Of a stretch of DNA of 64,000 nucleotides, positions 57,149 through 64,000 are shown piece after piece. The translations under genes were made by a program, and so were the position numbers. The notes beneath the pieces were generated by a model that saw nothing but the letters and a program-made list of their open reading frames with translations, was not told the DNA's origin and did not search any database. This DNA is from JAFDCJ01 sp964527835 (GTDB lineage: Bacteria; Desulfobacterota; Desulfobacteria; Desulfobacterales; JAFDCJ01), in contig CAZGNV010000001.1 in the NCBI GenBank assembly GCA_964527835.1, positions 176,391 to 240,390 on the forward strand. Reading direction: 5' to 3'. Each line of letters opens with the position of its first letter. The stretch's first letter is position 1.

Positions 57149-58063
57149 ATGAACAGCAAGCAAACAGGCAGGCAGGTGTTTTTTGAAGATCAGGCCCTGC
57201 GGGACGGACTGCAGATGGAGTCGCGCATTTTCAGTCTGGAGCAGAAGCTGCAGTTTTTCAGGATCCTGCAAGATGCCGGCCTGCAAAGAATTCAGGTCGG
57301 CTCTTTCGTCCATCCGAAGGTCGTGCCGCAGCTGGCCGACACCGATGAACTGATTCGAGCCATCGGCCGGCCCGGGGGCCCTGTGGTTTCAGCCCTGATT
57401 TTAAATGACCGGGGGCTGGAGCGGGCCCTGAAATGCGCCGTTGCCCATGTCACCATGTCCGTGTCGGTCAGCGACACCCACAGCCGCAAAAACGCCCGTC
57501 GCCCGGCCGCCGCCGCCCTTGACTCCATGACCCGGCTGGTCCGCAAGGCCCTTGCCTCAGGGCTGGACGTGCGGGCCGGATTGCAATGTGTCTTCGGATG
57601 CGTATATGAAGGCAAGATCACCGAAGATGCAGTTGTCAACGCGGCCGCAAAATTGATTGCAGCCGGCGCTGCCGAAATCAACCTGGCCGATACGACCGGC
57701 ATGGCAACGCCCTATTCCATCCGGCAGCTGGTTGAACGCTTCGGCCTGGAATTTCCCGGCATCACCGTATCGCTCCACCTGCACGATACCAGGGGACTGG
57801 GGTTGGCCAACATGTTCAGCGGCTACGAAGCCGGGGTGCGCTCCTTTGATGTCTGCACCGGCGGGCTGGGCGGATGCCCCTTTGTAAAGGGGGCGGCCGG
57901 CAACGTCCCCACCGAAGATGCCGTCAACATGTTCGAATCCATGGGCATTGAAACCGGCATCGATCTGCAAGCCGTATGTGAGGCGGTGGCTTTTCTGGAA
58001 AAAACCCTGGGCCGCGTTTTGCCGGGGCGCATGAAACGCGTGCTGGACAACAGGCACACATGA
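57149..58063 (+). CDS. Hydroxymethylglutaryl-CoA lyase family protein
   Basis: The 304-residue protein is in the HMGL-like TIM-barrel family. The N-terminal EDQALRDGLQMESR holds the metal- and base-type Asp, HLHDTRGLGLANM the metal-binding His pair, and GGLGGCPFVKGAAGNVPTED the Cys-containing flexible loop. The enzymes cleave HMG-CoA to acetoacetate and acetyl-CoA in leucine or ketone metabolism; related lyases act on other 3-hydroxyacyl substrates. It is 11 bases after uvrA and may share its transcript. A GAGGTTT site precedes the ATG. Confidence 0.88.
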   Translation: MNSKQTGRQVFFEDQALRDGLQMESRIFSLEQKLQFFRILQDAGLQRIQVGSFVHPKVVPQLADTDELIRAIGRPGGPVVSALILNDRGLERALKCAVAHVTMSVSVSDTHSRKNARRPAAAALDSMTRLVRKALASGLDVRAGLQCVFGCVYEGKITEDAVVNAAAKLIAAGAAEINLADTTGMATPYSIRQLVERFGLEFPGITVSLHLHDTRGLGLANMFSGYEAGVRSFDVCTGGLGGCPFVKGAAGNVPTEDAVNMFESMGIETGIDLQAVCEAVAFLEKTLGRVLPGRMKRVLDNRHT

Positions 58064-58067
58064 CGAT

Positions 58068-58117
58068 CCCGTAAAAGGCTTGTGAAGCGAGAAAATCGAC
58101 TTCCAACGGGTTCATCA
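58068..58117 (+). repeat. Dispersed repeat family A, divergent copy
   Basis: CCCGTAAAAGGCTTG, AAGCGAGAAAAT, CGACTTCCAAC and GTTCATCA follow the same order as the copy at 17681. It lies in the 87-base gap before aroD. Confidence 0.6.
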
Positions 58118-58150
58118 AACATGCATATCGCAAAAATTCGGGGAGGGGGC

Positions 58151-58933
58151 ATGCGGATTCAAAGCCAGACCAGGATAACGATCAGGGGAAAAGTGATCGG
58201 CGGGCCGGCCCCCCTGGTCTGTGTGCCGCTGGTGGCCGGGCAAAGATCACAGCTGCTGGACCAGGCCCGCAAACTGAAGCCGCTCAACCCCGACTTGCTG
58301 GAATGGCGCATTGACGCCTACGATCAAGTCAAAGAGGTTGACGCCAGCCTCGAGGTGCTGGCCGAACTGCGGCAGAGCATCGGCGATATCCCCCTGATTT
58401 TCACCTGCCGGATCGATTCCCAGGGCGGCCAAAAAAACATCAGCCCGGGCATACGGCTCGAGCTGATAAGCCGCGCAATCCAATCCGGGCATCCGGATAT
58501 CATCGATGTCGAGATGGACAATGAACCGGCTTTTCTGGCAGCCGTCAGGGAGACTGCCGCTGCGTTTAAAGCCAGGCTGATCTTTTCTTACCACAATTTC
58601 GACGCCACTCCCACTGAACCCTTTATCCACGATATGCTCGTCAGGGCCCAGCAGATGGGCGCCGATATCGCCAAAGTCGCAGTCATGCCGGGAGACTATG
58701 CGGACGTGCTGACGCTGCTCAACGCAACGCTGAAGGCCAGGACCGGCAGCGTCAGGGTGCCCATGGCAACCATGTCCATGGGAGCCGAAGGTGCCGTGAC
58801 CCGGCTGGTCGGCGGCTTGTTCGGATCGGACATCACATTTGCCAGCGGCCTAAAAGCTTCCGCCCCGGGACAGATGCCCATTGGAAGGCTGCGCCAGGCC
58901 ATGGCCGTGCTGTATGCGGCCCCTCCATCGTGA
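58151..58933 (+). CDS. aroD: Type I 3-dehydroquinate dehydratase
   Basis: The 260-residue enzyme makes 3-dehydroshikimate in aromatic amino acid synthesis. The motif LLEWRIDAYDQ holds a catalytic Glu, and FSYHNFDATP carries His-type residues near the Schiff-base region. Lys in GADIAKVAVMP is the Schiff-base lysine of type I enzymes. MGAEGAVTRLVGGLFGSDITFAS closes the barrel. GGGAGGGGGC lies just before the ATG; a longer start at 58082 is not supported. Confidence 0.92.
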   Translation: MRIQSQTRITIRGKVIGGPAPLVCVPLVAGQRSQLLDQARKLKPLNPDLLEWRIDAYDQVKEVDASLEVLAELRQSIGDIPLIFTCRIDSQGGQKNISPGIRLELISRAIQSGHPDIIDVEMDNEPAFLAAVRETAAAFKARLIFSYHNFDATPTEPFIHDMLVRAQQMGADIAKVAVMPGDYADVLTLLNATLKARTGSVRVPMATMSMGAEGAVTRLVGGLFGSDITFASGLKASAPGQMPIGRLRQAMAVLYAAPPS

Positions 58934-58962
58934 TCTTTGGACGGTGCGGCTTGAAAAGAAAA

Positions 58963-59001
58963 CAGGGCCTGGGCCTTCCCCCACGGAAGGCCCAGGCCCT
59001 G
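58963..59001 (-). terminator. Terminator of the atp operon (possibly two-way)
   Basis: CAGGGCCTGGGCCTTCC and its perfect 17-base reverse complement flank a five-base loop. On the minus strand a T-rich tract follows, 34 bases after atpE. The plus side has only TGTTT, so termination of aroD is less sure. Confidence 0.85.
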
Positions 59002-59034
59002 CCTGTTTGACACCCTAAAGTCTGGATCGAAGGG

Positions 59035-59316
59035 TTAGTGACCCAGCAGTTTGGTGACGGTTCCGGTCATCGGCGCCGCATAAATAAGGATCAGGGAAAT
59101 GACCAGCGCATAAATACAAAGCGACTCGATCATGGCCAGGCCGATGAGCATGGTCACCGTGACCTTACCGGACGATTCCGGATTGCGGGCAATGCCCTCC
59201 ACGGCCGCTTTGAGGCCGTTGCCCTGGGCCAGGCCGCACCCGAATGCCGCAATGGCGATACCGAAACCTGCTGCTGTCACACACGCGATAAAATACTTCA
59301 ATGCTTCAGCTTCCAT
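59035..59316 (-). CDS. atpE: ATP synthase F0 subunit c
   Basis: The 93-residue hairpin protein forms the rotating ring. Helix 2 carries the ion-binding Glu64 in AMIESLCIYALV. Gln31 in LAQGNG and Ser65 also match positions used by Na+-binding rings, but the Thr seen after Ser in such rings is Leu here. ARNPESSGK is the polar loop. The ATG follows AGGAGG. It is the last gene of atpZ-I-B-E; the F1 genes are not in the window. Confidence 0.93.
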   Translation of the reverse strand: MEAEALKYFIACVTAAGFGIAIAAFGCGLAQGNGLKAAVEGIARNPESSGKVTVTMLIGLAMIESLCIYALVISLILIYAAPMTGTVTKLLGH

Positions 59317-59439
59317 ACTTGTCTCTACCTCCTTTTGCATTGGTGTTGATGGGCTTCTTCCAGTTACCCATTGTAAGCTTTGTCGAAACGCCGCACGCCT
59401 TGAACCCGCCTGCGGGTTCAGCATCCTTACTGTTTAACC

Positions 59440-60129
59440 TTAATGAGCGTGTTCCATGGCTCCGGAAAAATAGATGATCGAAAGTAAAAAGAACACAAAG
59501 GCCTGAACGAAGGACACAAAAATGCCCAGGGCCATGATTGGCAGCGGTGCCAGAAAGGCGCCGGCCAGTAAAAACAATATGGCCAGCACCAGTTCATGGC
59601 CGGCCATGTTGCCAAAAAGCCGAAAGGTAAGCGACAGGATTCTGGCCAAATGGCCGATGATTTCAATAATGAAAATCAGCGGGCTCATCCACCAGACCGG
59701 TCCCATGAAGTGTTTGACATATTTTACGCCATGGTATTTGAGGCCGATGACATGGGTGAATACCACCACCACCAGGGCACATGAAAGCGTGGTGTTGATG
59801 CTGGCCGTGGGGGGATAAAACCCCGGCACCAACCCGATCAGGTTGCACACAAAAATATAGATAAACACCGTGGCCGCCAGGGGCAAAAGCCAGCGGCCCT
59901 CTTCGCCAACAACATCAACCATGAATTCTTCAATGCCCGAAACCACCATTTCAAAAAAGTTTTGAGCACCCTGCGGCACCATGCTGATTTTGCGGGATGC
60001 CAGATACCCGAAAAAAATCAGCAAAGCCATGACCACCCAGGAATAGATCACATGGGGATAGGCATGGGCAAAATGACCCAGGCCGATGGCTTCAAACAGC
60101 TTGACGAAAAAAAGGTAGGGATGTTCCAT
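59440..60129 (-). CDS. atpB: ATP synthase F0 subunit a
   Basis: The 229-residue membrane protein has about five helices. LARILSLTFRLFGNMAGHEL contains the essential Arg that faces the c ring. FIYIFVCNLIGLVPGFYPPTASINTT is the conserved half-channel region. AAAGGAGG lies upstream of the ATG. It is 123 bases before atpE. Confidence 0.95.
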   Translation of the reverse strand: MEHPYLFFVKLFEAIGLGHFAHAYPHVIYSWVVMALLIFFGYLASRKISMVPQGAQNFFEMVVSGIEEFMVDVVGEEGRWLLPLAATVFIYIFVCNLIGLVPGFYPPTASINTTLSCALVVVVFTHVIGLKYHGVKYVKHFMGPVWWMSPLIFIIEIIGHLARILSLTFRLFGNMAGHELVLAILFLLAGAFLAPLPIMALGIFVSFVQAFVFFLLSIIYFSGAMEHAH

Positions 60130-60130
60130 C

Positions 60131-60556
60131 CTAGAGGGCCTCCTTTAATAAAAGTTTCTTCACTTCACAGATGGTTGCCAGCACGATGCTGAAAACAACG
60201 ACCGAAAGACCGATGAACAGACCCAACGGGTTTACGTAATGCCCGGATATCAGAATGAACAAAATAATGCCGCTGGCAATGAAACGCAGGTAATACTTGA
60301 CCAGCACAACGTGGTGCGAAGACAGGTGGGGCGGGGTAAAAGCTTTTTTGAGGGTCCTGGCAAGCATGTGAAAGTTGACGGTCACCAGCAGCCCGCCGCA
60401 GACGATTCCCAAGGCAAAATCAACTGGAAACAAAACAAATCCCGCCAGGCTGGTAACACAAAACAGTACCCAGTTGCTGCGGGTGACAAATTTCAGTATG
60501 CGCTGCTGAATTTCCACTTGAATGTCGTTTTCCTGTCGGCAAGCGGGGCTGGCCAT
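60131..60556 (-). CDS. atpI: ATP synthase subunit I (AtpI)
   Basis: The 141-residue protein has four membrane helices (NWVLFCVTSLAGFVLFPVDF and others) with a basic loop (RTLKKAFTPP). AtpI helps assembly of the c ring or Mg2+ supply. It ends one base before the atpB ATG. The exact start is uncertain because the upstream region overlaps the atpZ end and shows only a weak site. Confidence 0.82.
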   Translation of the reverse strand: MASPACRQENDIQVEIQQRILKFVTRSNWVLFCVTSLAGFVLFPVDFALGIVCGGLLVTVNFHMLARTLKKAFTPPHLSSHHVVLVKYYLRFIASGIILFILISGHYVNPLGLFIGLSVVVFSIVLATICEVKKLLLKEAL

Positions 60557-60565
60557 CCCCGCGTT

Positions 60566-60784
60566 TCACAGCTTCCGGCTTTTTTTGATGGCCAGCCCGA
60601 TGTTGCGAAAACCGGCCACAATTCCAATTGCCAGAAAAATCAGCGTCAGCCACGGCGATGTCTCAAATCGCCGGTCCAGGTACACCCCCACGAAAAGCCC
60701 GATGAAAATGGCCAGGGCCACCGACAGCCCGATGCTGCTGAAATAGGCAAGCTCCTTGACGTAACGTCTGGTTTCTCTTTTCAT
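60566..60784 (-). CDS. atpZ: AtpZ/AtpI family protein
   Basis: The 72-residue protein has two membrane helices (YFSSIGLSVALAIFIGLFVGVYLD and LTLIFLAIGIVAGF). The GxxxGxxLD pattern and the C-terminal basic tail fit AtpZ-like proteins encoded before F0 genes. It may act with AtpI in Mg2+/Ca2+ transport. The start is the ATG at 60784, placed ahead of MKRETRRYVKEL; a longer one is unlikely. Confidence 0.78.
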   Translation of the reverse strand: MKRETRRYVKELAYFSSIGLSVALAIFIGLFVGVYLDRRFETSPWLTLIFLAIGIVAGFRNIGLAIKKSRKL

Positions 60785-60953
60785 AACCGCCGGCCGTGTA
60801 CCGCGACAGCGGTGCAAAAGGCCTTGAAAACCATTTCACCGAAGAAGTGCTCGTAACATATCATCCGGATCAAGTCAATGCCAAATTGGCATATTTTTGG
60901 CCAGCGCCCCCGCGGCAACCGCGGGCATACCCCGCGGATTTTGATCGCCGGCT
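60785..60953. other. Intergenic region before the atp operon
   Basis: GC-rich palindromes CCCGCGG/CCGCGGG and GCCAAATTGGC lie at 60890-60940. They may end pyrK transcription. On the minus strand TTGACT with a weak downstream TACGAG (17 bases) could be the atp promoter. Confidence 0.35.
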
Positions 60954-61751
60954 TCACCATTTCAGCTGCCGGGCGTCAAATACCGGCCCGTCCATACATG
61001 CATGCAGGTAGGTTTGCGGCTGGCTGCGCCGCTCCACCGCACAGCCCAGGCAGGCTCCCATGCCGCAGGCCATCATGGTTTCGATGGAAACCTGACAGGC
61101 CAGGCCGTGTTTTTCAGCGATCCCCGCCACGCAGCCAAGCATGGCCGGCGGTCCGCAAGCGCAAATGAGGTCCGGACGGCTGTGTTCAACGGCGGTTTCC
61201 AGGGGCTGGGTGACCTGGCAGCGATCCCCGGCGCTGCCATCATCGGTGGTGATGTGCACCGCAACCCCCAGGGCCTCAAAATCATCCCGACCCAAAAGAT
61301 CGGACCGGCTTCTGGCCCCCAGAAATACCCGCCAGCCGGAAAAATCGATCGGTTGCCGCCGAAAGTAGGTCACCAGGAAAACAAGCGGCGCCACCCCCAC
61401 CCCGCCGGCGGCCACATAAACCCTTTTTGCCCCGGCAGGCAGTTCAAACCCGCGGCCCAGAGGACCCAGGATATCAACCCTGTCGCCGGCCTTTTGCCGG
61501 CTCAGCAGGCCGGTGGCCTTGCCCACGACCTGGTACAGCAGTTCGATGCCGTCTGTTTTGCCGTCATGGATGATCAGGTTGTGAATCGAAAACGGCCGGC
61601 GCAGCACCGGGTCCAGCCGGCCGCCAAGTCCCAGCATAACGAACTGGCCGGGGGTGGCGGCACCGAAATGCGCGGGACAGCTCAAACCGATGCGGTAATA
61701 ACCCGGCCCGACTTTCTTGTTCCACAGCACGGTCGATAAATGTTGGATCAT
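60954..61751 (-). CDS. pyrK: Dihydroorotate dehydrogenase electron-transfer subunit PyrK
   Basis: The 265-residue protein has FAD and NAD domains of the ferredoxin-reductase type. RRPFSIHN binds FAD, VAAGGVGVAPLVFL binds NAD(P), and ETMMACGMGACLGCAV is the [2Fe-2S] motif near the end. PyrK passes electrons from PyrD-type dehydrogenase to NAD. The pyrD partner is not adjacent. The ATG overlaps the pgeF stop as ATGA, so translation is coupled. Confidence 0.9.
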   Translation of the reverse strand: MIQHLSTVLWNKKVGPGYYRIGLSCPAHFGAATPGQFVMLGLGGRLDPVLRRPFSIHNLIIHDGKTDGIELLYQVVGKATGLLSRQKAGDRVDILGPLGRGFELPAGAKRVYVAAGGVGVAPLVFLVTYFRRQPIDFSGWRVFLGARSRSDLLGRDDFEALGVAVHITTDDGSAGDRCQVTQPLETAVEHSRPDLICACGPPAMLGCVAGIAEKHGLACQVSIETMMACGMGACLGCAVERRSQPQTYLHACMDGPVFDARQLKW

Positions 61752-62551
61752 GATCCTGAATTTTTAAGCGCGATGACCACCGCAAATCTGCCGGTGGTGC
61801 CTTCGCCGCGATAGGAAAAAAACAAATCCGTGCGGCAGCGCGTGCACAGACGGCTGACTTCAATGTTGGACCGCAAAACACCGGCCTGCACCAGCTGATC
61901 ACAGCTCAACGACCAGAAATCAAAATGCGCCCCTGCATCCTTGTAGCCCCACAGCGACTGCGGGATCTCATGCCGGTAGTGAATAAATTCCGCACAGCAG
62001 GGCCCCAGGGAGGGACCGACGGCAGCCACAATCCGGCCCGGATCGCAATTGCACCGGCCGGACATCACCTCGACGGTGCGGCCGATAATGTTGTCCACAC
62101 TTCCCCGCCAGCCGCTGTGAACGTTGGCGACCACCTGCCGCACGGGCTCATACAGCAGTACGCTCTGACAGTCGGCAACCTGGATAACCAGGAATTTCCC
62201 GGCCTGATCGGTCACCAGCGCATCGCCTGCCGGCGGGGCGTCCGTTGCCCCGGTGGCTGTCTGCGTTTTGCGGCCGGCAACTTTGACCACGCCGGTGCCG
62301 TGAACCTGACGGGCGAAAACCAGCTGTCGCCCACCCACGGCCCGGGCCACCCGCTGCCGATTGCGTTCCACTGCCTGGTCTTCATCGCCCAGGCCGTAGC
62401 TGACGTTCAGGCTGTCAAATGGCGACCGGCTGTAGCCGCCATGGCGGGTAAAAACTCCATGCTCGATGGCGTCAAAGGCCGCCAGACGGCTGAACTGGAA
62501 AAAAGTCATCCCGTTTCGAACCACCGGCACCAATCCGTCAGTCTTTTGCAT
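61748..62551 (-). CDS. pgeF: Multicopper-polyphenol-oxidase-like (PgeF/YfiH) protein
   Basis: The 267-residue protein has the DUF152 fold: GVFTRHGGYSRSPFDSLN, RQVHGTGVV, VADCQSVLLYE, NVHSGWRGSVDN and SLGPCCAEF. The His, Cys and His ligands bind copper or zinc; the family acts as a laccase and also degrades purine nucleosides in some members. The ATG at 62551 overlaps the rfaE2 end by 14 bases and begins near the family start. Confidence 0.88.
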   Translation of the reverse strand: MQKTDGLVPVVRNGMTFFQFSRLAAFDAIEHGVFTRHGGYSRSPFDSLNVSYGLGDEDQAVERNRQRVARAVGGRQLVFARQVHGTGVVKVAGRKTQTATGATDAPPAGDALVTDQAGKFLVIQVADCQSVLLYEPVRQVVANVHSGWRGSVDNIIGRTVEVMSGRCNCDPGRIVAAVGPSLGPCCAEFIHYRHEIPQSLWGYKDAGAHFDFWSLSCDQLVQAGVLRSNIEVSRLCTRCRTDLFFSYRGEGTTGRFAVVIALKNSGS

Positions 62552-63029
62552 ATCGATCCACAATGGTCTGGATAATGTCACTGGTTGAGGCCCCAGGCAC
62601 CAGCGCAATGCGTTGCACACTGCCGCCGGTTGATTTTACAAAATCCGCCCCGATGATTTCATCCTCGGGCCAGTCCCCGCCCTTGACCAGTACATGGGGT
62701 TTGAGCGCCTGGATAAGTTGCAGCGGATCCGGTTCGTCGAAAATCACGACATAATCCACACACCCCAACCCGGCCAATACTTCGGCCCGTTGATGTTCTT
62801 TGACAATCGGCCGTTTGGGCCCCTTGATGATACGAACCGATGCATCGCTGTTCATACCGACGACCAGCAGATCCCCCTTTGAACGGGCGGTGGATAAATA
62901 GCGCACGTGCCCGGCATGCAGCAGATCAAAGCAGCCGTTGGTAAATACAATTTGGTGGCCGGCGCTGCGCCTGCGCTCCAGCTCTCCGGTCAGCCTTGCA
63001 ACCGTTGTTATCTTGTCCAACGCTTCCAT
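62538..63029 (-). CDS. rfaE2: D-glycero-beta-D-manno-heptose 1-phosphate adenylyltransferase
   Basis: The 163-residue protein is the nucleotidyltransferase half of HldE. FTNGCFDLLHAGHVRYL is the nucleotide-binding motif of the cytidylyltransferase fold, and VPGASTSDIIQTI is the C-terminal signature. It makes ADP-heptose for LPS inner core and heptose-based signals. As it is not fused to the kinase half, hldA must be elsewhere. GAGGTG precedes the ATG. Confidence 0.92.
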   Translation of the reverse strand: MEALDKITTVARLTGELERRRSAGHQIVFTNGCFDLLHAGHVRYLSTARSKGDLLVVGMNSDASVRIIKGPKRPIVKEHQRAEVLAGLGCVDYVVIFDEPDPLQLIQALKPHVLVKGGDWPEDEIIGADFVKSTGGSVQRIALVPGASTSDIIQTIVDRYAKD

Positions 63030-63037
63030 TTTGCACC

Positions 63038-63919
63038 TCAAGCAGAGACCACCGCCCGGGCCACAGTGAGTATATCCACCTGGCGCGCCCCGCCGTCCAT
63101 GAGCAGGCGGGCGCATTCACCGGCCGTCGCCCCGGTAGTGTATACATCATCGACCAGCAGAATCGTCCTGTTCCGTATTGTATCACAATCGGTCAGCGCA
63201 AAAGCGTTTTTTATGTTTTTCACCCGCTGCTTCCGGTCCAGCGTGGTCTGGGGTTGTGTGTCGCGGATGCGGATAATCAGATCCCGCTGCAGCAGCGGAC
63301 CGTAGTCCTGCGGCGGACGCGGTGCCACCGGCAGCCCCCAGCCACGCATCATCAGGTAAGCCTGGTTAAATCCCCGTTTACGCATCCGCCTCGGATGCAG
63401 CGGAACCGGCACCATCAGATCGATGCCCTGCGGATCCCAGTAACGCTCAAAAGCCGCCCGCAGGATCTCCCCCAGGGGTTTGGCCAGCTGGATTTGGCCG
63501 CCGTATTTAAAGCAATGGATGACCCGCATCAGGGGCTCGTTATACACCAGCGCGCTGCGGGCCCTTGTGAAAAATCCGGCGGCCCGGATGCACTTTTCGC
63601 AAACATGGTCCGGTCCCTGCCGGCCGGCAAACGGCAGGCCACAGATGCTGCACAGGGGAGATTCAACCTCCGCGATCTGGTGCAGGCAGGTCGCGCACAA
63701 CTCAGCGGCCAGGGGACTTGCGACACCCGCCCTGTCTGCGCTGGCCTGCTTGGGCCGGTTGAAAAACCGGCTGCACACCAGGCAGCGCCCTGGAAAAACC
63801 GTTGCCTGCGCAATCCGACACAGCCGCTGCAGCAACCCCGATGTGATTTCAGATCCACCCGGCCGATCTTTAATCCTCACGGCTTCGCCGGATGTTCGCT
63901 GATCATCATTTTTCCCCAT
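63038..63919 (-). CDS. ComF family phosphoribosyltransferase-like protein
   Basis: The 293-residue protein has two N-terminal zinc fingers (CLVCSRF, CATCLHQ, CSICGLPF and CEKC). A PRTase domain follows, with PVPLHPRRMRKRGFNQA and the PRPP loop ILLVDDVYTTGATAGEC. ComF supports DNA uptake in transformable bacteria; many anaerobes keep it without known competence. It is the first gene of a run with rfaE2, pgeF and pyrK. Confidence 0.88.
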   Translation of the reverse strand: MGKNDDQRTSGEAVRIKDRPGGSEITSGLLQRLCRIAQATVFPGRCLVCSRFFNRPKQASADRAGVASPLAAELCATCLHQIAEVESPLCSICGLPFAGRQGPDHVCEKCIRAAGFFTRARSALVYNEPLMRVIHCFKYGGQIQLAKPLGEILRAAFERYWDPQGIDLMVPVPLHPRRMRKRGFNQAYLMMRGWGLPVAPRPPQDYGPLLQRDLIIRIRDTQPQTTLDRKQRVKNIKNAFALTDCDTIRNRTILLVDDVYTTGATAGECARLLMDGGARQVDILTVARAVVSA

Positions 63920-63951
63920 TCGACGTTCGCTGTTGGATCTTCAATGTTGAT

Positions 63952-63981
63952 GTCGCTCGAAAATGACTTCCAACGAACTCA
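63952..63981 (+). repeat. Partial repeat A copy at the window edge
   Basis: CGCTCGAAAATGACTTCCAAC followed by GAACTCA resembles the right part of repeat A at 58090-58117. It may continue past the window. Confidence 0.35.
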
Positions 63982-64000
63982 ATTCGCTGGAAGTGGTTCA

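Noticed and set aside
1..64000. CRISPR arrays or complete insertion sequences
   Set aside because: I saw no regularly spaced direct repeats with spacers and no transposase or integrase frame.

Overview
The window reads like chromosome of a Gram-negative anaerobe, most likely a Desulfobacterota (Desulfobacterales-like) bacterium. The signs are a moderately GC-rich genome, a selenocysteine-containing SelD, DUF169 and UroD-family methyltransferase-like genes, a superoxide-reductase-like protein, lipopolysaccharide genes (Ara4N and heptose), and frequent TTG starts. This placement is inferred from gene content only.

Left part (1-19 kb): a truncated Na+/H+ antiporter-like gene and a sugar-isomerase-like TIM barrel come first. 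They are followed by a stress island with a compact J-domain protein, a protein with two predicted ribbon-helix-helix modules, and three Hsp20 genes in a row. A long leftward gene set encodes a periplasmic protein, a class III aminotransferase, a kinase-fold-like DUF6206 protein, a D-aminoacylase, cytochrome c and a Tat-exported superoxide-reductase-like protein. Next are a cold-shock gene with a long leader, an iron-sulfur protein, a UPF0182 membrane protein, a UroD-family protein and an MFS transporter.

Middle (19-36 kb): a five-gene Ara4N operon (arnB-T-C-A-D, no arnE/F) is followed by selD, which reads through an in-frame TGA with a hairpin just after it. Then come a lipoprotein, a PAS remnant, a hybrid histidine kinase, a peptidoglycan-binding M15 peptidase and a lipase. 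A decaying stretch follows: DUF169, a monooxygenase pseudogene, a frameshifted membrane-protein gene, a short basic peptide and two tRNA genes, with an imperfect partial copy of the tRNA-Glu 3' end beside them.

Right part (36-64 kb) is mostly housekeeping: trkAH, an acyltransferase, fabF, hemL-mpl, a divergent KptA-like protein, tRNA-Lys, rpsF-rpsR-DUF2232-rplI, dnaB, hflX, suhB, dnaA, uvrA, HMG-CoA lyase, aroD, atpZ-atpI-atpB-atpE and comF-rfaE2-pgeF-pyrK. The AT-rich gap between the divergent dnaA and uvrA genes is a candidate replication origin. Two families of hairpin-forming repeats sit in the intergenic gaps.

The best leads for new biology are the double-RHH/heat-shock regulatory circuit with a shared 8-mer, the kinase-like/aminotransferase/D-aminoacylase cluster, the exported SOR-like/cytochrome c pair, and the KptA-like protein lacking its catalytic Arg-His pair.
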